From Gracilariopsis chorda (lineage: Eukaryota > Rhodophyta > Florideophyceae > Gracilariales > Gracilariaceae), in NCBI GenBank assembly GCA_003194525.1, contig NBIV01000011.1, forward strand, positions 496,001 to 560,000: a DNA stretch of 64,000 nt. Direction: 5' to 3'. The notes beneath the pieces were generated by a model. It made no database searches. It was not told where the DNA came from and saw only the letters and a program-made list of their open reading frames with translations. The position numbers and the translations under genes were made by a program. Below are positions 42,951 through 54,002 of the stretch, piece by piece (within the stretch, counting starts at the first letter, position 1; each line of letters starts with the position of its first letter).

Positions 42951-45593
42951 CAGGCCCGTAACTATGACTGACTAACTAGCGTCAAAGATAGCATTGACTT
43001 AACTAACTAACTAGAGCAAAAAAAGTCATTGTAAGTCATTAGTCAGTTCACATGCACACGTTGAACAACTCATAGAGATGTCCCACGTGCTGCACCTTGG
43101 AGATCGAGCAGTCGTTATTCCGTCAGAGCTCGTGACTCGGCCGCTCAGAACCGACATCTTGTCGTACTTGAGCCGAAAACCACCCAAGCAACATGCCCCA
43201 GCAAGAACAAGGCCGGACAGAAACGCTTTCGGCTTCCGCGGTAATTGCCAAACAAAATGCTCAACAAAGGAAACGGCGTGGGCCTGGAAAAGGTAAGGGA
43301 TCAAGCACAAAGAGTTCAATCTGGAGCACAGTTGCTGCCAAGATTATCCAAGCAGAACGACCAAAGTTTCAATGTGAGGTTTGTGGCCTCGTACGCAGTA
43401 TGAATCAATCTTATTCAAACAGCAACATTGTATTACATTACAAGACATATCACAAACGTTTATATGATCAACTGGAATATCACGGATCCCGAAACGGTAC
43501 GGAAACACTACTAAGAAAGCTTATAAAGACGGAAAAAGAAAACCAAGAACGCAGATCTTCGCTACATCCACTTCAAAGATTTTTCACCACTGAAAATGCC
43601 ACGCAGGTACGTGAAAACCAGTTGCATTTCGTGCCTTCCAAGACGATTCAAACCGTGGCCATCGTACTCTTTGGATGTTTGAGTGAGGTATCTTTTTCCA
43701 AAATTGGTTCCCCCGAATTCCAAGGCTTGGTAGATCTTTTTGGCGGACGCGTTCAATACTGCAGCTCTCAGAGCATTGATTCGTACACTGTGCCAACTTA
43801 CAAGGCAGTTTGCTGTCTGCTTCGTGATAAGGTGAAAAAGGCTAGAACGGGATCAGTGACATTTGACGCCTGGAGTGCCGCACTTGGAGCACCAATAATG
43901 GGCGTAACATGGCACTTTGTTGACGAAAATTGGAAACTGTGTTCGATACCGATTGCCTCATTGAACATCAAAGGTCTTCCCAAAAACAGTGAACAGCTCT
44001 GCGCCGTCTTGCAAGAGATAATGTCTACTAATCTGGTGGTGGGGTCTGATGATATAGTAGTATCAACAGTGACATCCGATAACGAGGCAGCCACAGCAAG
44101 GGCTGTCGATCTCTTTACGAGTTTTGGTGGTTCAATTCGCTGCGTTGTCCATACCTTGGCATTGGTGGTCAACGATGTCTTCGTCGATGGCACTCCCTGG
44201 CAGAATTTCATGAACCATATCAACAAGATCACGTCCTATTTCAACTTCCATCCAAAAGCTAACATGCTTTTGAGAGAGAAGCAGCGCAGTGAGGGTATTA
44301 TTGAGGATCGTCTACAGCGTCTGAAACACGATGTGCCTACTAGATGGCACTCCCGGCTTGGTGCTATGACCACATATCTCTCCAAGCTTTTAAATATTTC
44401 TGAGTTTGCTCAGGATCTTGGTGTATCATCAACCGATCTTCCGAGTCTTTCCAGTGAGCAAGTTACATGTTTAGTGGAGATATTGTCGGTCTTAAAGGAA
44501 GTAAGGCGTGTGGCACGGCAACTGGAAGCCAACAAGTATGTTACAATGTCACGCGCTCCACGGCTAACGCACGAGCTGTATGAGACTCTTCAAATTATGT
44601 CTGGAGACTTGGTGCCCTCTTCTAGAGGCTTCTATGAACCTCAGGACACTACAGATGCATCTTTATTTTCTGAGACTGAGAGCACTGCGATGGCACTGAT
44701 TCCCAGTTCTGCAGTGTCAGATGCTGGAAGAGATGAGGCAAGGAAAGTACGCTTGGTGAAGTCGCCGGCTCGTGAACTTTGCCAAAAAACTATGTCATGC
44801 GCTGCACGTTCGTCTAGGTGATCTTTGGGAACCTGTGAGATCTGATCTCTTTTCGTGGCGTGATGTAAACTCGGAAGTCGTTTCGAGTGGTGAGGTGAGT
44901 ATTCCGGCAGCATTTAATGTGGCAAGGCGTGTGGTGTTGTTTCATTTAGCCGCCATTCTTGATATCATCGAATGCGAACTGGATTTTCTACGGGAAAGTG
45001 AGCAAGATAAGGAAGTTTACTTTTCGAATTTGTATGGCAGTCTAGTGCGAGAAGTTCTGGAACTCGATGAGTCTGTTCTTTTGTCTGCGGATTCCCTTAA
45101 AATTCTTTTTCGCCTATTTCATCAACAAATGCGGGCCAAACTGAAGCGACAGGGGCGAAGGAATCCAAACGAAGCATTGTTGTTTTGGAAAGCAGCAAAT
45201 AAATCAAGTGGTGTTGTTAGTCCTGTGCCGTTCAATATGATAGCCAGAGCGTTTCTGGCTGCTCAGGCATCTTCTGCTGCTGCTGAACGTTTGTTCAGCG
45301 ATCTCGGACGGCGGGAAGGATCTACATCTCAATCTCTACTTTCTAGTACGGCAGAAATGTGTGAGATGATTCGCGTGTTTGTTCGAAGTGAGTTAGAAGC
45401 AATCAATTTGACCCAGGCCGGTTTGGTTCATCCGAAGGGTGAGATGTTCAAGAAAGTTTCTCGAAGAATTGCAAGGTTAGTCTGGAAGGAGATGGATGAC
45501 TGATTCTATGACTACAATGACTAACATGTCCTTCAATTCCATGACTAGTAGGATCGGATTGTGACTTGTTAGTTAGTCATCTTTGCGGGCCTG
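42951..45593 (+). mobile_element. hAT transposon, near intact
   Basis: Length is 2643 bp. The ends CAGGCCCGTAACTATGACTG and, inverted, CAGGCCCGCAAAGATGACTA form a terminal inverted repeat of about 26 bp. A perfect 8-bp target duplication CTATTAGG flanks it (42943-42950 and 45594-45601), as expected of hAT. The uninterrupted site GAGTCTATTAGGGGAATTTA exists in the paralogous repeat at 50038-50057. Subterminal copies of ATGACTA/GACTAAC occur at both ends (42965-43045 and 45503-45580) and are likely transposase binding sites. Confidence 0.95.
43193..45503 (+). CDS. hAT transposase
   Basis: The N-terminal BED-type finger (F-Q-C-E-V-C-G-L-V ... H-Y-K-T-Y-H) is near 43375-43460. The catalytic region holds F-D-A-W-S, then S-D-N-E-A-A-T-A-R-A-V, then R-C-V-V-H-T-L-A-L-V, then V-P-T-R-W-H-S-R. 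The C-terminal hAT dimerisation block (F-L-A-A-Q-A-S-S-A-A-A-E-R-L-F-S) is near 45255. Two frames, 43193-44821 and 44772-45503, overlap. The join near 44750-44790 needs either a one-base frame change or a small intron, and I cannot tell which. If it is spliced, the element could encode a full transposase of about 765 residues. The start at 43193 is the first methionine ahead of the basic region. Confidence 0.88.
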
Positions 45594-45706
45594 CTATTAG
45601 GGGAATTTAGCCGTCGAATAGATAATTAGCCTTCTACTTCTTCTGGAAAGTTAATACCGCTGCCTCGGAATCAGAGGCACGTGCCCGTAAACACGCACAC
45701 ACTGCT

Positions 45707-48403
45707 TTTGCCAGCTTATGCACCAACTGATTTCCCCCAATATTGCATTGTCCAGATACCTAAACGAAATCGAAAGGGCAGCGGACGGATATTTTGCTAA
45801 AGATTGAACGACTAATACGGGCTCGCTTTTCCTCTTTCATTACTGCGTCATTACGAGGTCTGTATACGCCTTTCGTTGGCTTGTACTCAGTGGAAAGTTG
45901 ATCCATTCCAATTTCGTCTTATTGGCAGAGGTGAAGGGTTCGCTCTACCAAGACGCACGGAATAACCTTCAATGTAAAGAGGAATATGCAAAGGATACAG
46001 GCGTTCTGTGGCGTCTTAGTCCTATATGCGGTGAGATGTCATTCTTTCGCACGAATCTCTTGCTTGTATTCGGCACAAATGCACCTTCGAAACAACACAG
46101 CATACCAACAAGACTTATTGGTTCTCTTATATACGGCTTTCAAGTCTGTAGAGAAACGTGAAGGGCTTGGGGTGGCGGTGATATTGAAGAAGGTAACAGC
46201 TAGGGTCTTGGATTTCCAGATAAAGAAGTTCTTTGATAAGATTTACAAACCGTTTGTCACTTTTTCAAAATTAGGACACACACATGGACATGCAAATCTA
46301 TCGACAAGAGTAGGAAAACGAGTACTAATTTCAGCAACGTTACCGGGTGTGATTAGCTGCATCCAACACTTTTTTAATACAAAGAATCATCATTTGTTGC
46401 AGCATCGCAGCTCCTCAACAGCAGGTTTACAGGAATTTTAATGCATTGTATTCAGCTGGCACTCGTTTGATTTCTTTACGGCATCATGGCAAAATAGAGC
46501 TCTGTGAGAATGTTTTCTATCTCCAGGAAGAACAACACTTTGGCAAACTATCACCTTCATGGAAGAGCAGTCTCAAGTATCTGTTTTAATGCCTTTAAAG
46601 TTGATGGGGCAACATGTTTACGGTGTTTTGATTGACTTTGGACGGCTCAACACATTTCCAGATTGTGGATGACTTTCAAGTTGTCAGCCTTAGGGTGAAG
46701 AAGAATCAAGTGGCTCTGTACCTCGGAAAATAGGGTCTTAAGCCTACGACTATGGATATAATACAAGTTGTCGGACTTCTCCGGCGATTAACTGACATAT
46801 CTATAACACGTCTCTTGGTGGTATGTGGCGATTTAATTGACATATCTATATCACGGCTCTTGGTGGTAATTACTTTTGGAAAAATATTGCATGTAGTATT
46901 GTTTTTGAATGTTGGCTACGGTCTGGGCTGATTTCATGGGTTTTGGTACAACTCTGCGCTGAGGAACTGTTCCGGACAAAGCAAGTGAAGCTTGAAATTT
47001 GAAGTTGGTCCGGACACCTCTTTTCTTCTTCAGAGAGGATGAAAGAATTCTATAGACCTTTGTTCATTGCGGGAGGACCATACTAGTTCTCACGGAAGAG
47101 AGTCTCTCTCTCTCTGTTTACGAACGAGTAACATCAATTCTATGTTAGCCCGGGGGTTTGCTAAGGACCCCTACAACCTATAACGCGTTCTTCGTACGAT
47201 AGCTATTAGCTACAACCCGGAGTCGTGCTACACACACTGGGTTACTACTATACTAAGAATGCATTAGGTGTCTAGGCGTGTTCAACCGCAGAATCGTTTC
47301 GTTTCCGAGGACTGTTGCCTTCTTCATTCCACCATTTCATTCAACCTCTAGAGGTCCTCGGGTAAGGGGCACACCACGACAAGGCGATTCGCATGTACCA
47401 CGTTGGCCGCCAAGAAACCATTGACGACATCCTTTCCGCCCAATCCTCATTTCAGCGGCAAGATCGGGGGTAAGAACCGGCACGTAACCTGCTGCGGCGT
47501 CTGATCCAAGTGTAGATCCTCCGAGAAAACCCTGGAAAAAACCCCGGTCCAGATGCTCCTTTGGAGCTCTTCCTTCGAGGGAAAAATTCAGGGAAACAGC
47601 GGCTGGATCTTCTTCCGGTAGCGGGCCCGTGACCGACTGCGTACGTGCAGTTACGCGGGTGACTTTTCAAGACTATTCACCCAGGTCCGCGAGGGCAACT
47701 GGCAAGCTGACCGGTTGCTTGGGCGAGTTTAACGACCTCCCGGGTCAGGAAGAGAGTCATGTAACTAAATTAGAACTATACGTATATCCCACTTCAAACA
47801 ATCCAATAAAAACAAATACTATTATGATATCATTGTAACTCTGAAGTACGGCCAATTCCACCCCCTCTGCGATTTTAAACACAACAAACTGTTTCAAAGA
47901 TACAAACTTGTATAGTCGCATGTCGACTACCAGGCGCAAAGGGACAAGACTTGCAATGGAGGGCACCCCAGGGGTATTATTGCGCTCCGGTGAAAAGTCT
48001 GATCCTGATAAAGGATTAGCCTCCTGTAACTAGAACCGCTCTGCAACGCATGTCTATTAAAAACACGAGCCTTCTAAATACAAACAAGATTTTCTTGAAC
48101 CTGCCGTCGTCCTGAACTACGCCACATTCACTACTTCGCACACGGCGATGCCCCAAATTTCCGACCGACCAAGCTTCTTGTCTACTTCGGAAAAGACGTT
48201 TTCGTCCGACATGATTTGCTCAACGAGTATCTACTCCTATGTCAACAGTAGCGCTGTTTTCGTGGACAGCAGCTGCGGAGAGGATCAGAACAAAATGTGT
48301 ATTTCAATTCCAGCCTGTGTTGCCAAAACCGCTAGCTCCAAGATGTATCACCTTTCATACGGTAGTTCTTCTCTCTCTTTGTTTCTACATCGGACTTCAC
48401 ATA
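45707..48403. other. Long intergenic stretch with a small tandem repeat
   Basis: No recognisable gene. A 44-bp unit beginning GGCGATT and containing ACATATCTATA and CTCTTGGTGGT is present twice in tandem at 46783-46870. A short TC microsatellite lies at 47104-47119. A sequence near 47368 (GCACACCACGACAAGGCG) resembles one near 2884. Confidence 0.45.
46783..46870. repeat. Two-copy 44-bp tandem repeat
   Basis: Copies at 46783-46826 and 46827-46870 share GACATATCTATA and CTCTTGGTGGTA with scattered substitutions. Confidence 0.75.
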
Positions 48404-48982
48404 TTAGTGCTTCATGCTGTCCTCTTCACGTTCTCGAAGACGATCCCGCACAATCATAAGAGCTTCCCCAAGCAAGTTTAAACCTCCCCATTTGGAAGGA
48501 TCAAATCTGTTCCTGTTCGACATACCCATTCCTATACCCCAGATTCGATCTCTTGGCGAAGCTTCGACCAATATACGGTCACCAGTAGCGAGTAGAAAAC
48601 GTCCTGCTTCTTCACATTGTGAAAATTTTAAGAAACATCCTTCCGCGACAATGTTGATACGATGATTTTTCCAAGTGTCCTGGTCAAAGTTTCGAACTTT
48701 TCGTCCAAAACGCTTTGCTGCAAGTGGTGTTGGTGCGTTGAGGATTAACTCAGCCATGTCCGTATCACCAAAAAGAACAGCTTTACCATGCATCATGAAA
48801 TGCTCTGATGTTGGGAACCGACGGTTGGCAGAGTCCACAAACGGTTCCGGACACAACCAAAAGTTTGAAAGAACAGCCTTCGGTCCTTCTGAAGCACTGT
48901 GGCCATAGAAGAACAAGAAAGAAGACTCCGATTTCGTCCCTTCCGCGATAAGCGCATCGCGAGAGTACTTACTGGCCTCCAT
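48404..48982 (-). CDS. NADAR-domain protein (YbiA-like)
   Basis: The 192-residue intronless frame is almost entirely one NADAR domain. It has F-F-Y-G-H near the start, L-S-N-F-W, then F-P-T-S-E-H-F-M-M, K-A-V-L-F-G-D, then D-R-I-W-G-I-G-M and the closing N-L-L-G-E-A-L-M-I-V-R. The conserved Glu of S-E-H and the W-G-x-G block are present. NADAR proteins are N-glycosidases acting on riboflavin-pathway intermediates (YbiA) or ADP-ribose adducts; which substrate applies here cannot be told from sequence. There is no targeting signal, so it is probably cytosolic. The methionine at 48982 fits the family length. Confidence 0.88.
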   Translation of the reverse strand: MEASKYSRDALIAEGTKSESSFLFFYGHSASEGPKAVLSNFWLCPEPFVDSANRRFPTSEHFMMHGKAVLFGDTDMAELILNAPTPLAAKRFGRKVRNFDQDTWKNHRINIVAEGCFLKFSQCEEAGRFLLATGDRILVEASPRDRIWGIGMGMSNRNRFDPSKWGGLNLLGEALMIVRDRLREREEDSMKH

Positions 48983-49384
48983 ATGGGTTAGGTGCAGAAC
49001 GGTAATCCGTGATGCTTCAGATTACGGCACTATGAAGGGACTTCCTTTGTGTTTTAACGAGGAATTGGTTCAGAGTTCAAATCCAACTCAAACTCTACAA
49101 CGCAATGTCAAAACCATTGCCAGCGTGGCCTTGGATTCCCCAACAAAGCAACGTGTGTCCTGAGTACCCGTGTATACACCCCATTGTGTAGAAAGGAGTC
49201 AAAAGGGGTCACAGGTAAGTTTGTGGGTATCTTTGTGAGGTATGCCTGTCTGCTCTGTCCACGGGTACGAGAAGTGAAATGAACTTGCAGGTCTTCGAAT
49301 GTTCTGTTAACTCCGCATTTTCTCCTCGATGTCTATACTGTACAACAGCGCAGCTACGTTCCCGCCATAAATCATGTGAACGTA
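48983..49384. other. Spacer, no gene seen
   Basis: Contains the presumed promoter of the NADAR gene; no motif stands out. Confidence 0.4.
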
Positions 49385-49640
49385 CCCGCATACTGTAACA
49401 AGAGGCCTGTTTGAAAACTGGGGAGCGAACATTATATTAATGTGTGATCTGTTTTTCTTAAGATGCTCTAAAAGAGTGACATTGCGGCGGCAAGAACTCC
49501 CTCCTCTTCTAGCTAGAAAAGCGTGGTCTAGACGTCCAAACAATAGCCAGAATGTGGCAAGGATAGATAAGCTGCCGTTGTATCTGAAGAGAGAGAGGTT
49601 TTTCGTAGAACAGGCCTTACCGTTGTCTCGGGACACGGGC
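49385..49640 (+). pseudogene. LINE-like RT C-terminal fragment, copy 1
   Basis: The translation shows C-D-L-F-F-L-R-C-S-K, then R-R-Q-E-L, then D-K-L-P-L-Y-L and F-V-E-Q-A-L-P-L-S-R. Copy 2 at 50546-50836 has the same order. The H/D-L-x-L-R-C spacing suggests the zinc-binding tail of a non-LTR reverse transcriptase. Family assignment is tentative. Confidence 0.35.
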
Positions 49641-49830
49641 CACTGCCGGTATACACACCCTTACACACAACAGTCCAGATGGTTGGGATAGTCTCTTAAT
49701 TTGAAAATCATCTGTGTCAATGGCCGGAAAGGTTGTTGGAATTCTTGCGGAGAGAGGGATTCTTCAACAAGAGTTCCTATCACGATGTCGGAATTAGTGG
49801 CGTGCGCCCGTAAACATACATACATACATG

Positions 49831-50160
49831 GGCGTCAAAGTTGTCGTAGCTCATCTGGAATCACGATGCCAAGTCGCTTTGCGCTGGATACCGTCGTGGT
49901 GAGGTACCACTGCAAGGTACTAGCGAGTCCCGCTCACGGCACATGCAGTTCCGCCCGTCGAGGTGTGCCGACCTTCCGAAAAGGATATAGAACATTATAA
50001 AGTTACGCCGGAAGAGGAAGCGAAATGGAGATGCGATTGAGTCTATTAGGGGAATTTAGCCGTCGAGTAGATAATTAGCTTTCTACTTGTAGAAAGTGAA
50101 TACCGTTGCCTTGGTATTGGAGGCACGTGCCCGTAAACACACACATACACATACATACAT
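49831..50160 (+). repeat. SINE-like repeat, uninterrupted copy with CATA-rich tail
   Basis: It starts GGCGTCAAAGTTGTC and ends GTGCCCGTAAACAC followed by an ACACAT/ACAT tail to 50160. A second 3' tail (GCCCGTAAACATACATACAT) sits directly before it at 49806-49829, so two copies are head to tail. It matches 42733-45706 without the hAT insertion. Confidence 0.75.
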
Positions 50161-50545
50161 AGATGCATCTGTGTCACATTATGAACATATACAGTGTGTA
50201 TCGCCACAGGTCTCTGCGTAGAAGCACGTTGCGCGTTATCGGTACTGACAAAGATTGCTGTTCGGGTCTGTTGGCGAGTATCGTTTGTATCGCGCCCTTT
50301 GTGTTGTGCCCTTTCAGCGGTTATGTACTGTCCTCTGCACACTACTTATAGCCGGTGTTCTACTCCTTTACGAGGAGGCGACGTCTGGAGTGCGACGATC
50401 GGGGTTCCGCTATTGTAAACCCCTGTTTGTTTTCCTTTGTTATTTTGTTCCTTCATTCACATGAGGACAGTCGGGAATCCTTTCTTCTCCGAACGCCCAC
50501 ATAGCTTCTCACTTCAAATTATTGGTAGAACTATAGAGAATACGT

Positions 50546-50836
50546 ATGATTTCTAGTATGGCCATGATTCAACCTTACATACTGTGTCTACGCACCTTCA
50601 CAAAGAAATGTTTCTGCCCGTTTGAATGCAGACTTGACACAGAAAAACGTGTTTACCATTTAATTCTACGATGTCACCACAGAGCGACATCACGGCAGAA
50701 AGAGCTGTCTTCCCTTCGGAAAAGGCAAGGTTGTAACACTCAATCCACAGTTAAAACACGGCCGGACAAGTTGCTGGTATATCTAGAGAGCAAGATGATG
50801 TTCGTAGACCAATCTTTACCGCTGTTCCGAAGTTAA
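50546..50836 (+). pseudogene. LINE-like RT C-terminal fragment, copy 2
   Basis: The translation shows C-P-F-E-C-R-L-D-T-E-K-R-V-Y-H-L-I-L-R-C, a C-x3-C...H-x4-C zinc-finger spacing typical of LINE RT tails. R-Q-K-E-L, D-K-L-L-V-Y-L and F-V-D-Q-S-L-P-L-F-R then match copy 1. Confidence 0.4.
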
Positions 50837-52058
50837 GGACTCGGTCAAGTACCTTCGCTACCTTGGGTGCTTCTGTACTGGGTATGCAATGCGCGCCTAC
50901 GCACTGTGCGTCTGGCTGCATACCAAGAGTATCTGAAACAAGAGAAAGGGTAAAAGATAAGAGGACGGGTAGGGATACCGTCATTATTGCATCGCTTTGG
51001 CTGGTATCGATTTGTCATCTCGAGAAGTTTGTCCTCGAAGGCATTCGCAACATGTGATAGACTGCTTGGAATTAGATTACAGAAAGGCTTTCATTAGCTT
51101 TGTTTTGTTCAGGGCTGGTAAAGCCGTGACTCTCTTGCGGGAATACGAAATGGTAGCGTTATATCTACCCAACGGTTTCTTGTCAACGTAGGTATTCTGC
51201 CACGGCACACAATTGTAACGTTTGTCGTCGCTTTTCTTGTAAAAGCCTGCTGTACTGTTGTTAGACGACGTCAAACTGGGTTGCGCTCTCTTTACTATCC
51301 CACAACTGTAGAAAACCGGTAAAGAGTTTACCCTTTAAGGAATGAAGCCCCGCGTGGTTGCCTGAGCGAATGCCGCACATAAAAATGGCTTCACTGCTTC
51401 GGGGCAAATTAGCTCTCTCTCTCAGGAAAGTTGCTCTGAAACCCTCGACTACGTTTTAGTTCACGTCAGCAGGTGCCAACATCAAGACCGGGCTCAGGTA
51501 TTTTGCTCACTGCCAATATGATTTGAGTACAGCACGTGTCTGATATTTTTTGGCCAGTAATTCGGATATTTGCGTTGCCAGCGGCGTTTCATGGAAAGAA
51601 ACGCCACACGACGACGAATCAGCATCGAGTTAGCAAAGTGCTTGCAGAGAGGAATCAGCCGCCGTCTGACGCGTCGCGAATATTATCACATTGGGTCATG
51701 ACGCGACGCGGTTTGAAGTGATTCACGATTCTTCGCATCGAAGATCCGTTCGCGGCAAATGTGGCCGTGTGCTCCGTTTGGGCAACGCGTGTCCTCCGCG
51801 GAATATTCGTGTGAGCTCCAAACTGACCAACCACGCGTCTCTTCCAAAGGCTCGATGCGGCACTGACATGTGCACCCACATGTCACCCAACTCCTGCAGT
51901 GCAATTGAGCCATCTGTCCTCGACGTCGCCCAGCTGCTGTCTACCTAACTACAAAGCGCCGCACCTCACAACACTTCCCACCGGGGGGCGGACACCATCA
52001 CAGCACTGTCCCGCTTCCCTTCTAGTGATTCTTTCTTGTTCCCCTAACTGGCTGAAAT
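50837..52058. other. Intergenic stretch upstream of the carrier-like gene
   Basis: No gene recognised. The last 200 bp are pyrimidine-rich and presumably hold the promoter of the next gene. Confidence 0.4.
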
Positions 52059-53117
52059 ATGTCTTTGTCCACAGTTTACACCCGATGTCAACCGCCAGTA
52101 TGCCGTCGCCCCCGCCACACAGCAGCAGAGCCGATAAGGCCCGACCTCGACTGGACGCAAATCACCAACTCAACCTTCGCTGCAGCAGTTGCAACCTTTC
52201 TTTCACAAATCCCGTCAGCACCTCTTGATCTCGCCTCCAAGTTGGTACAATCTCAAGTTCGAGGAGCACCAAAAAGTCTACCTTCAGCGCTCGTGCAACT
52301 TTCTCGCCACCACAAATTCGCCGATTTCGCACGACTTGTTGCTATGGGATGTGTTAAACGGGTGCCCACGAAGGCTCTAACCGTTGCTTTTTTCGAAATC
52401 GGTACTCAAATACTCAGCAACCGAACGACCAACCACGAGATCTCTTCGCTTCAGCACTTGCAGATCGCTACTTTTTCAGGGGCCTTGGCGGTTGCTGCAA
52501 CATTCCCATTGCATTCGTTGTACTACGCGTCCCGGAAAGGCGTTTCAAGCGCCCACATCCTGCGAGCGTTTGCACGAAGTCGAAATGTCATGTTCTCTGG
52601 TGCTGTGCCGGCATTGGCGAGCACTGCATCTGCTGTCTTCGTTGACTACTCCATATACAAGCGTCTACGCACACGAATCGATCAGGGATTTGGTCTCGGA
52701 CTACCGTCACCAGTGTCCATTGTGGCGGCTGCAACCGCAGCTAACTTGGTCGGAGGCGTGTTCGCAGAGCCATTCAAAGCTGTCAGTCGACGAGTAGCAG
52801 TGGAGTCTGTCAAGACTGTCTCTTGCGGTTCAGTCGCAGCGACGACGAGAGAAATGCTTCAGAACGGCGTGGGAGAGTTTTGGCGCGGATATCAGCAAAG
52901 GGTAGTCAGGTACGCCGTTTCGGCTGTGGTGTCAAAAACGACTGTGCGACAAATTCGACGGCTGGAAGACGCAAAGCCTCCAGTTTTAGACCGATCGAAG
53001 ATGGTCGTGGCAGAAAAATGGGGAAGCCAGACCCCGATCTACCCAGTTCTGGCGTGCTCTTATTTAACACATCAACCAGTTAGATGGAACAAGCACAGGT
53101 TGAGTGTGATCGCCTAA
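52059..53117 (+). CDS. Divergent mitochondrial-carrier-like (SLC25) protein
   Basis: The intronless frame encodes 352 residues with three carrier-like repeats, each starting at a weak P-x-x-x-x-x-[KR] signature: P-L-D-L-A-S-K (from residue 55), F-P-L-H-S-L-Y-Y-A-S-R and E-P-F-K-A-V-S-R-R. The last repeat ends with the family's F-W-R-G-Y-x-x-R-V-x-R-Y-A block. Alternating small residues and G/A-rich helices fit six membrane segments. The acidic residue of the signature is lost in repeats 2 and 3, so transport specificity, or transport itself, is uncertain. The N-terminus is arginine-rich and could target an organelle. A plastid-envelope location is as possible as the mitochondrial inner membrane. 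Confidence 0.65.
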   Translation: MSLSTVYTRCQPPVCRRPRHTAAEPIRPDLDWTQITNSTFAAAVATFLSQIPSAPLDLASKLVQSQVRGAPKSLPSALVQLSRHHKFADFARLVAMGCVKRVPTKALTVAFFEIGTQILSNRTTNHEISSLQHLQIATFSGALAVAATFPLHSLYYASRKGVSSAHILRAFARSRNVMFSGAVPALASTASAVFVDYSIYKRLRTRIDQGFGLGLPSPVSIVAAATAANLVGGVFAEPFKAVSRRVAVESVKTVSCGSVAATTREMLQNGVGEFWRGYQQRVVRYAVSAVVSKTTVRQIRRLEDAKPPVLDRSKMVVAEKWGSQTPIYPVLACSYLTHQPVRWNKHRLSVIA

Positions 53118-54002
53118 TTCATTCCGAGAAGGTTAGATCCCCAACTTTCACTTCAAATCCCCAGACTGTTCTTCCATACAGGTCTCCAGTCTGCGTGCTA
53201 TGTACAACATGAACTCCGTAACTCGTTAACAAAACAAGTCCGCTCCGAGCAGTGGAATGCACTATGACTTTTTTTGACAGTAACCCCGAATTCCCTGGTC
53301 TCCGTGGGAGACCCGCGCGCGAGCCCATTTCGTTCCAGCCGCTTAATCGTGACTTGAATTTAGACACACCACGTGAAGGTGGGCTGCGTGTGTCCCACTA
53401 TGAAATGTTTGTGCAGACCAGATATATATTCTAAACTTGTAAACTCTCAGTTAACTACTCATTGAACAATTGCAAAACAGTATGGATATCCCCATACCTT
53501 TCCATGCTCGAGTGTTCATCATGAGGTTCATCTTGATGTGCTCAGAAAGGATATAATCTTGTTTAGGCCTTCACTATTCAGGTAGGTCTGAAACGTCTGC
53601 CTATGGCCGTTCTTTGTGGCGTGATTTCACTAGAAAATACTGCAACATGTGGCACGCAACGCCACAACCAATTGTTCGTGGCCAAGTGGAACCGATTGAA
53701 CCGAACGTACCTCAATGAAGGGCATTGATAACTCTACATAGGATTGGCCCTGAGCTTTCTCATAAACCACATCAATCGATGCATCATCATTTATATACCG
53801 CTGCTCTTGCGGCTTAGAGACCTGAAGCTGTGAAGACCACAAGGTTCTCTCTCTAGCCTTCTACCATTTACGGAACAGGGCTCTATGTAAACAACTCCGT
53901 CTGACGGCGGTCTCGGATGCGAGCAAATCTGTATGAGGAGTATGAAACGAGGCCTAATCTTCCATAATCACTTGTATTTGGTCCGTCCTACCCATCGGAA
54001 CA
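53118..54002. other. Intergenic stretch upstream of the TRX-NHL gene
   Basis: Open frames at 53119-53367 (minus) and 53630-53842 (minus) have no recognisable domain. No repeat is seen. Promoter elements are not obvious. Confidence 0.4.

Larger units (their letters stand above)
42733..45706 (+). repeat. SINE-like interspersed repeat split by the hAT element
   Basis: 42733-42950 plus 45594-45706 align with 49831-50150. The left part starts GGCGTCAAAGTTGT. The right part ends GTGCCCGTAAACAC followed by a CA-rich tail. The gap in the alignment is exactly the hAT element plus one 8-bp duplication. Confidence 0.8.

Noticed and set aside
45898..46441. Two overlapping open frames after the hAT element
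   Set aside because: No domain, different frames, and no supporting splice signals.
49070..49100. tRNA-like GAGTTCAAATCC
   Set aside because: Same reason: no cloverleaf in the flanks.
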